Below are positions 10,569-19,285 of a DNA stretch of 64,000 bases, piece after piece (position 1 is the first letter of the stretch; every line of letters begins with the position of its first letter). Both the position numbers and the translations under genes were made by a program. This DNA comes from an uncultured Bradyrhizobium sp. (GTDB taxonomy: Bacteria; Pseudomonadota; Alphaproteobacteria; Rhizobiales; Xanthobacteraceae). Location: positions 62,001-126,000 of the forward strand of contig NZ_CAKZHY010000092.1 of NCBI RefSeq assembly GCF_936928535.1. The letters run 5' to 3'. The notes below the pieces were generated by a model that saw only the letters and a list, made by a program, of their open reading frames with translations, was not told the DNA's origin and ran no database searches.

Positions 10569-12167
10569 ATGACAGCAGCACAGAACGACCGCTCCGCGTC
10601 GACGCCCTCAGTGGCCTCGGCGCACGACAAGATTCTCATCGTCGACTTCGGCAGCCAGGTGACGCAGCTGATCGCGCGTCGCGTGCGCGAGGACGGCGTC
10701 TATTGCGAGATCGTCCCGTTCAACAAGGCCGAAGAGGCCTTCAAGGCGATGCAGCCGAAGGCGGTGATCCTGTCCGGCGGGCCTGAGTCGGTGCATGAGG
10801 CAGGCTCGCCGCGTGCTCCGCAGTTGATCTTCGCCTCCGGCGTGCCCGTGATGGGCATCTGCTACGGCCAGATGACCATGGCGGAGCAGCTCGGCGGCAC
10901 CGTCGAGGGCGGCCATCACCGCGAATTCGGCCGTGCCGACGTCGAGGTCAAAGCCGACAGCAAGCTGTTCGAGGACGTCTGGTCGTCGGGCAGCAAGAAC
11001 CAGGTCTGGATGAGCCATGGCGACCGTATCACCAAGATGCCGCCGGGCTTCTCCGTCGCCGGCACCTCGCCGAACGCGCCCTTCGCCATCATCCAGGACG
11101 AGAAGCGCAAATACTATGGCTTGATGTTCCACCCCGAAGTGGTGCACACGCCCGACGGCGCAAAACTGATCCGCAATTTCATCCGCAAGATCGCCGGCCT
11201 CTCCGGCGACTGGACCATGCGCGCCTTTCGCGAGGAGGAGATCGCCAAGATCCGCGCCCAGGTCGGCAAGGGCAAGGTGATCTGCGGCCTCTCGGGCGGC
11301 GTCGATTCCGCCGTCGCGGCCGTGCTGATTCACGAAGCCATCGGCGACCAGCTGACTTGCGTGTTCGTCGATCACGGCCTGCTCCGCCTCGACGAGGCCA
11401 AGACCGTCGTCGACCTATTCCGTCATCACTACAACATCCCGCTCGTGCACGTGGATGCGTCCAAGCAGTTTCTGGGCGAGTTAGAGGGCGTCACCGACCC
11501 CGAGACCAAGCGCAAGACCATCGGCCGTCTCTTCATCGAGGTGTTCGAGCAGGAAGCCAAGAAGATCGGCGGCGCCGACTTCCTCGCGCAAGGCACGCTT
11601 TATCCCGACGTGATCGAGAGCGTCTCCTTCACCGGCGGACCTTCAGTCACCATCAAGTCGCACCACAATGTCGGCGGACTCCCTGCGCGCATGAACATGA
11701 AGCTCGTCGAGCCCTTGCGCGAGCTGTTCAAGGACGAGGTGCGCAAGCTCGGGCGCGAGCTTGGCCTGCCCGAAATCTTCGTCGGCCGCCACCCGTTCCC
11801 CGGTCCGGGCCTCGCCATCCGCTGCCCCGGCGATATCACCCGCGACAAGCTAGACATCCTGCGCAAGGCCGATGCCGTCTACATCGACCAGATCCGCAAG
11901 CACGGCCTCTACGACGAGATCTGGCAGGCGTTTGCCGTGCTGCTCCCGGTGAAGACCGTCGGCGTCATGGGCGACGGCCGCACCTATGACTACGTCGTGG
12001 GCCTCCGCGCCGTCACCTCGACCGACGGCATGACCGCGGACTTCTACCAGTTCGACATGAAGTTCCTGGGCGAGACCGCCACGCGCATCATCAACGAGGT
12101 GAAAGGCGTGAACCGGGTGGTGTATGATGTGACCAGCAAGCCGCCCGGGACGATTGAGTGGGAGTAG
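10569..12167 (+). CDS. guaA: GMP synthase (glutamine-hydrolysing)
   Basis: Converts XMP to GMP using ATP and glutamine. 532 residues. The class I glutamine amidotransferase domain (about 20-215) has DFGSQ, the nucleophile in GICYGQM and the catalytic His-Glu in FHPEVVHT. The ATP-pyrophosphatase domain has the P-loop [11 protein letters not shown]. The C-terminal dimerisation domain carries [13 protein letters not shown] and ends [11 protein letters not shown] start at ATG 10569 (MTAAQNDRS); the frame extends to 10485 but that part is not family-like. With guaB it forms the GMP branch, not as an operon. Confidence 0.97.
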   Translation: MTAAQNDRSASTPSVASAHDKILIVDFGSQVTQLIARRVREDGVYCEIVPFNKAEEAFKAMQPKAVILSGGPESVHEAGSPRAPQLIFASGVPVMGICYGQMTMAEQLGGTVEGGHHREFGRADVEVKADSKLFEDVWSSGSKNQVWMSHGDRITKMPPGFSVAGTSPNAPFAIIQDEKRKYYGLMFHPEVVHTPDGAKLIRNFIRKIAGLSGDWTMRAFREEEIAKIRAQVGKGKVICGLSGGVDSAVAAVLIHEAIGDQLTCVFVDHGLLRLDEAKTVVDLFRHHYNIPLVHVDASKQFLGELEGVTDPETKRKTIGRLFIEVFEQEAKKIGGADFLAQGTLYPDVIESVSFTGGPSVTIKSHHNVGGLPARMNMKLVEPLRELFKDEVRKLGRELGLPEIFVGRHPFPGPGLAIRCPGDITRDKLDILRKADAVYIDQIRKHGLYDEIWQAFAVLLPVKTVGVMGDGRTYDYVVGLRAVTSTDGMTADFYQFDMKFLGETATRIINEVKGVNRVVYDVTSKPPGTIEWE

Positions 12168-12220
12168 GGGAAGCTTTGCCTTTTCGATCTCTAATGCCCC
12201 GAAGAGGCGGCGCCGCTTAG

Positions 12221-13126
12221 ATCACGGGATTTGGGGTATTCATCCATCGATCGGACTCGATCTACGATGACAGCCCAGCTGAGCAGTATCAGTTTCCCAG
12301 TCAGTATCTCCGCCGGGTCGAAGCCTGCGTCGGCGATTGGATAATCTACTACGAGCCGAGCAAGGTCGCCGAGACGCGCGGCTATTTTGCGATTGCTCGA
12401 GTTCAGCAAGTTATTCCTGACCCGGGCACTCCGGGAATGTATCTCGCTCTGATCGTGCCAGGAAGTTATCTCGATTTTGCCAATCCGGTTTCTTTCAAAG
12501 GGCCGACTGGGCCCGTAGAGCGCGGCGTTCTGAACGAGCAGCGACGAATTTCAGGACGTGCTCAGTCTGCGGTTCGTCCTATCTCGCTCGAAGATTTCAA
12601 TAGAATATTCGAACTTGGTTTTGCGGAAGGCGCGCCGTTGCTGCCGCGAGTTGATGCCGATGTTCGGTTGGCTCAGCTCGATGAAAGAGAGCAGGCGCCG
12701 TTCATATTTGAGCAGCAAAGAGATCGCGTCAGCCTCACCGTATCTCGCGTTCTGCGCGATCGCGTTTTTCGTCGGATCGTGCTGCGCGCCTATGATGAAC
12801 GCTGCGCCATTACGGGGTTGAAGCTCATCAACGGAATGGGGCGCGCAGAAGTTGCAGCGGCTCACATTCGGCCTGTGGAGGCAAACGGGCCGGACATCGT
12901 TAGCAACGGGATCGCTCTCTCAGGTACGGCTCATTGGATGTTCGACCGTGGTTTGATCAGCCTCACAGATGATCTCGAAGTACTGATATCGCGTCAGACA
13001 AACGATCTGGAGGGAGTCCGATCGGTCATCAACAAGACGGGTCGTGCTCTTGAGCCGAGAAGGCCGTCGGATCGACCTCATCCGCATTTTCTGCAGTGGC
13101 ACCGCGAGCATTGCTTCAAGCAGTAG
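12221..13126 (+). CDS. HNH endonuclease-domain protein, no standard start codon
   Basis: The C-terminal half holds an HNH nuclease module: ERCAITGLKL, then AAHIRPVEANG, then NGIALSGTAHWMFDRGL. Coding-quality sequence runs from 12221 (ITGFGVFIHRSDSIYDDSP), but between the in-frame TAG at 12218 and ATG 12437 there is no ATG, GTG or TTG. The codon where a start would be expected is ATC (12221). Either translation begins at the rare ATC, or at ATG 12437 giving 229 residues without the first ~72, or the start has been lost by mutation. GC is below that of the neighbours. Nuclease role inferred from motif; target unknown. Confidence 0.75.
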   Translation: MTGFGVFIHRSDSIYDDSPAEQYQFPSQYLRRVEACVGDWIIYYEPSKVAETRGYFAIARVQQVIPDPGTPGMYLALIVPGSYLDFANPVSFKGPTGPVERGVLNEQRRISGRAQSAVRPISLEDFNRIFELGFAEGAPLLPRVDADVRLAQLDEREQAPFIFEQQRDRVSLTVSRVLRDRVFRRIVLRAYDERCAITGLKLINGMGRAEVAAAHIRPVEANGPDIVSNGIALSGTAHWMFDRGLISLTDDLEVLISRQTNDLEGVRSVINKTGRALEPRRPSDRPHPHFLQWHREHCFKQ

Positions 13127-13403
13127 CGGGACGGGTCGCGCTTGCACGTCAGGATGGCACGCCGCGTCCGCAACCCGACCAATCGCCCCCGATATCACGA
13201 TGGTTCATGTGTCCGCGATGCTCGGAAAGGTTGCATTTGGCTCTTTTCAGGCTCTATTCTTATCGGATCATGGGGCCGCGCCAGGAACTGGCGGGGAGCG
13301 CTTAATGAGTGAGTTGTGGGGGTTCGCTGGGGCCTATCGTTTTGCCTCCACCCTGTCCTTCCAACTCTGGAAAGCAAGTAATATCGATAGTGGCGAGGGG
13401 TGC

Positions 13404-13889
13404 ATGGGTGAGGACGACAAAAAGAAGGAATTCGTTGAAGGGGTACGGCAGCACTTTCAGAAGATCGCGCCTCTAATGAATACAGAAATCGCGAGGATCG
13501 CAGAATTGTCGTGGGATGAGGAGGCGAGCTTCCTCCTGATTGAATACGACGCGTCTGAGTTTAGCGATAAATTTTTTGTGGCACTGTGGGCGATGGATGC
13601 CGATGGCGAACCTGTCGACCGGGAGGGGCACTGGTTTCTCAAAGGCCGGACGGTCGTCGTTCCCTCCGAAATTTACGATGATGAGAAATACGAGGCGATT
13701 GAACCGGGGGAAGTGGCTTCAGAGCTTCTGGAGCAATGGTTCGCCGATGCGTGGCGTACCCATGGGCCCAAGGCGCTTCCAGCTTACATCGGTCACCACG
13801 ACAGCTATTTCAAGATAGACTTGGCCACCAGCGGACAGGTGAATTGGGATAGCATCCTTGCGCGAGCAAAGGCTGGGCTGGCCTCATAG
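13404..13889 (+). CDS. Acidic protein of unknown function
   Basis: 161 residues, rich in Asp/Glu (for example DDEKYEAIEPGEVASELLEQ), no membrane span or signal peptide. ATG 13404 (MGEDDKKKEF) follows GAGGGG; the frame is open further upstream, but that part has no protein-like character. Tryptophans and acidic patches are typical of many small immunity or adaptor proteins, but I recognise no family. It lies downstream of the HNH gene in the same lower-GC patch with a 277-nt gap, in which I saw no gene. Confidence 0.65.
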   Translation: MGEDDKKKEFVEGVRQHFQKIAPLMNTEIARIAELSWDEEASFLLIEYDASEFSDKFFVALWAMDADGEPVDREGHWFLKGRTVVVPSEIYDDEKYEAIEPGEVASELLEQWFADAWRTHGPKALPAYIGHHDSYFKIDLATSGQVNWDSILARAKAGLAS

Positions 13890-13945
13890 TCTCGCAAGCC
13901 CGTGTCGGATGGGTAGAGTGTGCTCCATCCGGGCTACCGGTTCCA

Positions 13946-14105
13946 GCCAAACCGCAAGATCGGTCAAGCGCATCGCGGCCATTCCGGTCCAACTCATGCC
14001 GCCACGACAGGAGGGACGATGACGGCGGCGCTACGAAACTATCAGGAGCGGATGCGGCGGGTGCTGGACTATATCGACCGGCATCTCGACGCCGATCTGG
14101 ATTTG
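13946..14105. repeat. Direct repeat, left copy: upstream region and first 29 codons of an AraC-type gene
   Basis: About 160 bp, roughly 95% identical by eye to 17181-17341. Both copies include the upstream stretch CGCAAGATCGGTC, the ribosome site GACAGGAGGGACG and the first 29 codons (MTAALRNYQERMRRV onward). Identity stops sharply after the codons for DADLDL. The copies are 3.24 kb apart and bracket 14106-17180. Confidence 0.95.
14019..14105 (+). pseudogene. Truncated 5' copy of the AraC/GyrI-type regulator gene
   Basis: ATG 14019 starts a frame identical in protein to the first 29 residues of the regulator at 17255-18136, with only silent differences. It then runs into unrelated sequence (LRCQCTKQRLPGL) and stops at 14255. 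The helix-turn-helix and effector domains are absent, so no functional regulator can be made. Its promoter and ribosome site appear intact and could still drive transcription into 14106 onward. Confidence 0.9.
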
Positions 14106-14421
14106 TCATTACGGTGCCAGTGCACTAAACAGAGGCTGCCCGGGCTCTGCATATCGCAGCACGTATGCGGCCTGCAGGATGCGGACCGAGCCGCTTCTCC
14201 GCCGAACTTTCGTTGGTCCGACCGCCCGTGCTCAATCGTCGCACCCTCGCTGTGAACCCCTTCACACGCACCCTCCCATAAATCTTGCCATAAAACACCT
14301 GCTGTGATTGTGGCGGTAAAATCCACCACATCAGCTGCAAATGAGCTGCACACGCCAGAGCGACATGTTGAAATGGCCACAGGCCGGCCTTGTGCCGGGC
14401 GATGAGAGCTGTGGAGACACT
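14106..14421. other. Gene-free stretch after the truncated regulator copy
   Basis: 316 nt. The left part is the out-of-context tail of the truncated frame. The right part contains AGCTGCA twice (14333-14339 and 14344-14350) within the dyad CAGCT-7-AGCTG, a possible regulatory site for the gene at 14422. No other gene seen. Confidence 0.4.
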
Positions 14422-14718
14422 ATGGCTGACAAACACGGACAGAGCATGGTTGGGACGTGGACCAAAACCACGGCGGCCGCGTGTGCGGACAAATATCCTG
14501 CAACCCTCACATTCTCGACCGGCACCTACCGCGGCATGCGCGGGGCAGGGCAGGGCATGGTGTGGTGGGACGCGGGCATCTACCGTCTCGAGGACTCCAG
14601 GACACTCGTCGTCGGGACGGCGAACGATGAACTTGTGACGTATCGCATTTCACTCGAGGCCGACCGGTTTGAGTTTACGGATTCAGAGGGCTGTCTTGTG
14701 ACTTACAGGCGCGCGTAG
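14422..14718 (+). CDS. Small predicted beta-barrel protein of unknown function
   Basis: 98 residues from ATG 14422 (MADKHGQSMVGTWTK) behind GGAG. Alternating beta-like strands (YPATLTFSTGTYRG, GMVWWDAGIYRLE, TLVVGTANDELVTYRISLE, RFEFTDSEGCLVTYRR) and the GTW near the N-terminus suggest a small lipocalin-like or similar barrel. Two cysteines. No signal peptide or membrane span. It lies 104 nt upstream of the large protease-like gene on the same strand and inside the segment bracketed by the duplicated regulator ends. Confidence 0.65.
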   Translation: MADKHGQSMVGTWTKTTAAACADKYPATLTFSTGTYRGMRGAGQGMVWWDAGIYRLEDSRTLVVGTANDELVTYRISLEADRFEFTDSEGCLVTYRRA

Positions 14719-14822
14719 GATCGCACGAACACCCTGGCCGACCAGAATAACGCGGGCGTACCCCGCGAATGAGCCCGCTGCTCACGTCGATCGCCTCGCC
14801 ATTTCAACGAGGAGAAGACGAC

Positions 14823-17090
14823 ATGTGCAATTGCTCAGAGCATGAATCAAGTGGAAGCCTTGCAAAAATGTCCGCGGCCTCGGTCGAGCCGGCGATGAAT
14901 CCGCAGGTGCCGCTGTCCCGGCACATCAGCTTCAGCGATGACGAGTCCGGCGAGCAGGACGTGAAAATACCCGTTCCGCCGTTTCCGCCGTTCAAGCTGT
15001 GCCGGCTCGACTTCCGCGAAGGTTGCTACCAGATCAACTTCAAGCCGACGTTCGGCTTCGTGTCGTTCGAAGGCACGCTGCGCGTCGATCGCTCCGCGCC
15101 CGACGGCGGCCCCGACAATCTGATCGTCAGCGGCGATCTCTATTCGCGCCTGCCGGTGATCAAGCCGAACCCACCGCTGCCGCCGGTGATCAGCAAGGAC
15201 GAGGAGGAAGGTGAAGGCTCGGGATTGACGAGCCTCGCAGCTTCGCTCAGCGCGGTCGACGAGCCGCTCATTCCGCTGCCGATCCGCAGGCCGGTGATCC
15301 CGATCTTTCCGCGCTCGCGCTATTCGTCCTATCTCAGGGTGACCAGCGTGTCCGCGCCGATCCGGGTCCCGATCACGGCGAAATGCGAGCTCACCATCGT
15401 CGCCGAGCAGTTCAATTACACGCAGCCTCTGGCCGGCCAATTCAAAGGCACGTTCCCCGCAACGCCGTCGCGCACCGTGACCATGAAGCTCAGCAAGGTG
15501 CCGGCGCCGTTCCCGTTCTCCCTGACCGGCGGGCCGTTCTACGAGGGCCGGCTGTTCGAGAATGGCGTGGACAAGGGCAGCGTCACGCTCGCCTGGGTGT
15601 CGAAGTTCTTCCGCCGCGCGACGCTGGAGATCGACACGCTGGTCGGCGCCGTCAGGCCCGCACTGGTGCCCGATGGGGCCGGCGGAACGGAATTCTTCGA
15701 TACGATCTTCGCCAGGACCGGCTGGCAGCTGAACGTCGTGCAGGACCAGCTCAACGTTCCGGTGCCCGCTGGCGTGGTGCCGACCAATTGCTGGAGCTCG
15801 GCGGATCTGCACGCGCTGATGACCAGTGTGCGCAATCCCGCGACCAACCTGGACGCCGAATGGCATGTGCACATGATCGTGGTGCCCGCAAAACTCGGCT
15901 GCTCGCGCGGCATCATGTACGACACGATCGGTGTTCCGCGCGAAGGTTGCGCCAGCTTCTCCGATGACGGTTATCCCGTCTCGGACTCCTCGAACTTCGG
16001 CCTCGCCGCCAACAAGAAGCAGCGCGACGTGCCACGGGCGTTCCTGCGCAGCGCGACCCACGAGCTGACGCATACGCTGAACCAGATCCACCAGGAGCAG
16101 GAGACGGCGGCCGACAACTCGATCATGACCACGACGCCGAGCGTCGCGGATGTGCTCGGCGGTCCCGCGACCGGCGAACCCGGCGTGTTCCCGGATCAGA
16201 TCAAGCTCGCGCACAACACCAATGTCCGTCATCACCTCAACCACATGCCGGATCCCGTCATTCGGCCAGGCGGATGGCCGTTCGCAAGCTGGTTCCCGAC
16301 CGGTGCGCCGCAAGCCGCCGACCGGCACGATTTCGACGCTTCCGAGCTGGCGCTGACGGTCACGGCCGCGACCGATCGCGTCGCGCTCGGCCAGCCGCTC
16401 GACCTGACCTGGACGATGACGAACAACAGCGGCGTGTCGCTGCGCGCGCCGAATGACGTCAGCATCGAGGCCTTGTTCGGCTCGATCACCGTCACCGACG
16501 GCGAGGGGCGCGAACGCCCCGTGCGGCCCTATGTGATCCTGTGCGAGCACGCCAAGCTTGCCGAGCTCGAAGCCGGCCAAAGCGTCACGGCCTCGGCAAA
16601 GGTGTTCTGGAGCACCTCGGGCTTCGCCTTCGAGAAGCCGGGCCGCTATCGCGTCGACGTCGCGGTGTCGTGGTCGGCCCAGGGCGTGATGGTGGGCGTG
16701 CAGTCGGGGATCGACGTGTTCGTCGACTATCCGACCAGCGCCACCGACAACCATCAGGCCAATCTCGTGATGCACGCGGACGTCGGCAAATGGGTCGCAC
16801 TCGGGGGCGAGGCCTATCACCTCGGCGAAGCCTGCCGTCGCTTGCAGGCCCTCAGCCAGACTGCAGCGCCGGCAGGCGCCCGCGCCGCTTCTGTCGCCGG
16901 CGACGGTGCGCCAGCGCCCAGCGTCATCGACGGCTTCGCCGACATGCTGCCCGACCGCGCCAAGCTCGCCAGATTGCGCCCCGATCTCGCCGCCGATACC
17001 GGTGGCCGCGCGGGCCGTACTCCAGCGCGCGCCGCGCCGCCGGCACGAAAGCGCGCGGCGAAGGCGAAGAAGCGCGGGCGGAAGGGCTGA
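14823..17090 (+). CDS. Metzincin-like zinc metalloprotease with Ig-like region and basic tail
   Basis: 755 residues from ATG 14823 (MCNCSEHESS), preceded by GAGGAG. HELTHTLNQIH (residues 413-423) has the three zinc histidines and glutamate of HExxHxxxxxH, and NSIM (432-435) fits a Met-turn, so it looks like a metzincin. The N-terminal 350 residues are beta-rich with a proline/acidic linker (PNPPLPPVISKDEEEGEG). Residues about 525-650 look like an Ig/CARDB-type beta sandwich (LDLTWTMTNNSG). The tail is strongly basic (ARKRAAKAKKRGRKG). No signal peptide. I know no named family with this layout; substrate unknown. A 758-residue antisense frame is a shadow. Confidence 0.8.
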   Translation: MCNCSEHESSGSLAKMSAASVEPAMNPQVPLSRHISFSDDESGEQDVKIPVPPFPPFKLCRLDFREGCYQINFKPTFGFVSFEGTLRVDRSAPDGGPDNLIVSGDLYSRLPVIKPNPPLPPVISKDEEEGEGSGLTSLAASLSAVDEPLIPLPIRRPVIPIFPRSRYSSYLRVTSVSAPIRVPITAKCELTIVAEQFNYTQPLAGQFKGTFPATPSRTVTMKLSKVPAPFPFSLTGGPFYEGRLFENGVDKGSVTLAWVSKFFRRATLEIDTLVGAVRPALVPDGAGGTEFFDTIFARTGWQLNVVQDQLNVPVPAGVVPTNCWSSADLHALMTSVRNPATNLDAEWHVHMIVVPAKLGCSRGIMYDTIGVPREGCASFSDDGYPVSDSSNFGLAANKKQRDVPRAFLRSATHELTHTLNQIHQEQETAADNSIMTTTPSVADVLGGPATGEPGVFPDQIKLAHNTNVRHHLNHMPDPVIRPGGWPFASWFPTGAPQAADRHDFDASELALTVTAATDRVALGQPLDLTWTMTNNSGVSLRAPNDVSIEALFGSITVTDGEGRERPVRPYVILCEHAKLAELEAGQSVTASAKVFWSTSGFAFEKPGRYRVDVAVSWSAQGVMVGVQSGIDVFVDYPTSATDNHQANLVMHADVGKWVALGGEAYHLGEACRRLQALSQTAAPAGARAASVAGDGAPAPSVIDGFADMLPDRAKLARLRPDLAADTGGRAGRTPARAAPPARKRAAKAKKRGRKG

Positions 17091-17131
17091 GACCTTCGCT
17101 AACCTCGTGAAGGCCGTTGCCATTTGAATGA

Positions 17132-17167
17132 CGCCGCACCTGCGACGAAATTGTCGGAGGTGCGGCG
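17132..17167 (+). terminator. Strong hairpin after the protease gene
   Basis: CGCCGCACCT (17132-17141) pairs perfectly with AGGTGCGGCG (17158-17167), with an inner CGAC/GTCG pair. It follows the protease stop by about 40 nt and ends 14 nt before the right copy of the direct repeat. There is no T-run, so termination is likely but not certain. Confidence 0.55.
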
Positions 17168-17180
17168 CTTACGTATTCAT

Positions 17181-17341
17181 GCCAAAACCGCAAGATCGGT
17201 CGAGCGCATCGCGGCCATACCGGTCTAACTCATGCCGCCACGACAGGAGGGACGATGACGGCAGCGCTGCGAAACTATCAGGAGCGGATGCGGCGGGTGC
17301 TGGACTATATCGACCGGCATCTCGACGCCGATTTGGACCTG
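17181..17341. repeat. Direct repeat, right copy: upstream region and first 29 codons of the intact AraC-type gene
   Basis: Partner of 13946-14105. Here the sequence continues into a full-length regulator, so this side is likely the parental arrangement. Differences between the copies include silent changes within the 29 shared codons, showing that the duplication is not brand new. Confidence 0.95.
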
Positions 17342-18136
17342 GAAACGCTGAGCGGCGTTGCGGCGTTCTCGCGGTTTCATTTCCATCGGCAGTTCACGGC
17401 GATCTTCGGGTTGTCGGTGCATCGCTATGTCCAGCTGGCCCGTATGAAGCGCGCTTCCTACCGGCTGGCCTTTGCCGACGCCCAAAGCGTCACCGACATC
17501 GCGATGGATGCCGGCTACGATGCACCGGATGCCTTCGCCCGCGCCTTTCGGCAACGGTTCGGGCAATCGCCGTCGTCGTTCCGCAACTCTCCCGAATGGG
17601 AGCCGTGGCTTGTGGCCTTCGGGCCTCTCGAAGATGCGAGGAGCAAGCTCATGCAGAAGACCTTTACCCCTGACGACGTGAAGATCCGCGATGTCCCTTC
17701 CACACGGGTCGCGATCATGGAGCATCGCGGCGACCCGGCGACGCTCGGCGACAGCATCCGGCGCTTCATCGCCTGGCGCAAGGCCGCCGGACTGCATCCG
17801 AGGACAAGCCCGACGTTCAATGTCTGGCGCTCGGAGCGGCGTCCTTCTTCGCCGGCCGCTTACAGCACGGACCTTTGTGTCGGCACCGACCGGCCGATCG
17901 AGGCTGATGGTGAAGACATCAGGGCCGGCGAGATCCCCGGCGGGCGCTGCGCGGTGCTGCGGGTCGTCGGCTATACCGATAATCTGGAGCCCGCCGCGCT
18001 TTATCTTTATCGCGACTGGCTCCCGGCCAGCGGGGAGGAGGCGCGCGACTTCCCGATCTATTGCCAGCGGCTGAGCTTCTTCCCGGAGGTGCCGGAGCAT
18101 GAGACGGTTGCCGACGTGTTCTTGCCGCTGAAATAG
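17255..18136 (+). CDS. AraC-family regulator with GyrI-like effector domain
   Basis: 293 residues. The N-terminal pair of helix-turn-helices (about 10-108) includes FSRFHFHRQFTAIFG and the conserved second helix VTDIAMDAGYDAPDAFARAF. The C-terminal GyrI/SbmC-like small-molecule-binding domain (about 135-290) includes VAIMEHRG and ends ETVADVFLPLK. This fusion is known in MarA/Rob-type regulators that sense drugs or organic cations; the ligand here is unknown. ATG 17255 follows GACAGGAGGG. Its 5' end is duplicated at 14019. Confidence 0.93.
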   Translation: MTAALRNYQERMRRVLDYIDRHLDADLDLETLSGVAAFSRFHFHRQFTAIFGLSVHRYVQLARMKRASYRLAFADAQSVTDIAMDAGYDAPDAFARAFRQRFGQSPSSFRNSPEWEPWLVAFGPLEDARSKLMQKTFTPDDVKIRDVPSTRVAIMEHRGDPATLGDSIRRFIAWRKAAGLHPRTSPTFNVWRSERRPSSPAAYSTDLCVGTDRPIEADGEDIRAGEIPGGRCAVLRVVGYTDNLEPAALYLYRDWLPASGEEARDFPIYCQRLSFFPEVPEHETVADVFLPLK

Positions 18137-18161
18137 CGGCCTGGCCTTCGCGCCTCGCACG

Positions 18162-19133
18162 TCAGCGTCGCTTCTTCGCCCGCGTTCGCCTGTCATCCGC
18201 CTGGTCGCGCGTTCTCCCGGCCGCGACCGCGCGGCTCTTCACGTGATCGATGAAGGCCCGCAGCTTCGGCATCATCTGATGCCGGCTGGGATAATAGAGG
18301 AACACGCCCGGCGTCATCGGCGCGAACGATTTCAGCACCTCGACCAGCTTTCCTGTCTTCACCAGGTGTGCTGCGATCGGCGCGGGAACTTGCGCAAGTC
18401 CCAGGCCTTCCACGGCTGCGCCAAGCATGGTGGGAAAGTCGTGCGCGATCAGCGGTCCCGAGACGATCGCTTCGACGTTCCTGTTGCCATCGACAAGGGA
18501 CCATGGCGCGATCGATCCGTTGCTGCGGCGAATGCGCAAGCAGGCGTGCCGGCGCAAATCATCGATCCGTTCGGGCCGCTTGTGCCGACGCAGATAGTCC
18601 GGGCTGCCGACGACGATGAACGGGAAGGGGGGCGTCAGCCGCACCGCGACCATGTCGGTGGCGACGAACTGGCCCATCCGGACGCCGGCATCGAACCCTT
18701 TGGCCGCGAGGTCGACCAGTTCCTCCCCTGCGGCGATCTCCACCTCGACCTCGGGATAGGCCTGGCAGAACGACGCGATCAGTGGCTCCAGCAGGATCGG
18801 CACCACCGCGCGCGGCACGGTGAGGCGCAATAGTCCTGATGGCCGCCGCCCAAGGTCGCGTGCCACATCGCTCGCGGCAACGAGCTCCTCGAAGGCAGGC
18901 TTGGCGCGCGCGAGGAACTGCGCGCCGGCCTCGGTCAGGCCGACGCTCCGTGTGGTGCGTATGAACAAGGCTGCGCCGACCCGCGCCTCGAGCGCGCGCA
19001 CCGCCTGGCTGATGGCCGAGGGTGTCACGCCGAGGTCTGCGGCGGCACGGCGGAAATTGCGATGCTGGGCGACGCTCAGGAACGCTTCCACGCCATCGAG
19101 TGCGCCCTGTCTGACTGTGAAGTTCTGCTTCAT
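18162..19133 (-). CDS. LysR-family transcriptional regulator
   Basis: 323 residues. The N-terminal winged helix (about 10-70) includes RNFRRAAADLGVTPSAISQAVRALE, and the C-terminal LTTR substrate-binding domain runs from about 95 to 300. The end is a basic tail rich in Arg/Lys. It is convergent with the AraC gene and divergent from the three-gene unit beginning at 19286; the 152-nt gap between them is where it would be expected to bind. Its targets are inferred from this arrangement only. Confidence 0.92.
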   Translation of the reverse strand: MKQNFTVRQGALDGVEAFLSVAQHRNFRRAAADLGVTPSAISQAVRALEARVGAALFIRTTRSVGLTEAGAQFLARAKPAFEELVAASDVARDLGRRPSGLLRLTVPRAVVPILLEPLIASFCQAYPEVEVEIAAGEELVDLAAKGFDAGVRMGQFVATDMVAVRLTPPFPFIVVGSPDYLRRHKRPERIDDLRRHACLRIRRSNGSIAPWSLVDGNRNVEAIVSGPLIAHDFPTMLGAAVEGLGLAQVPAPIAAHLVKTGKLVEVLKSFAPMTPGVFLYYPSRHQMMPKLRAFIDHVKSRAVAAGRTRDQADDRRTRAKKRR

Positions 19134-19285
19134 AGCCCGTCAACATTATCCCGGATAGTCGCTGGCGACAATCGATCGTATGTCTGGCCGGCAGATTGGA
19201 GCAATCGCTGACGGCGGACATTTTCCGACATCAGCGTCATCTCGGAGAAACAGAGGTGACCGCGGTGCTCCGGGAGACGAGACCT

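Noticed and set aside
12191..12409. 72-codon minus-strand frame before the HNH gene
   Set aside because: Overlaps the well-conserved N-terminal coding part of the HNH gene in the other strand.
14847..17123. 758-codon open frame on the minus strand opposite the metzincin gene
   Set aside because: Arg/Ala/Gly/His-rich low-information translation typical of the antisense frame of a GC-rich gene; the plus strand has clear motifs and a ribosome site.
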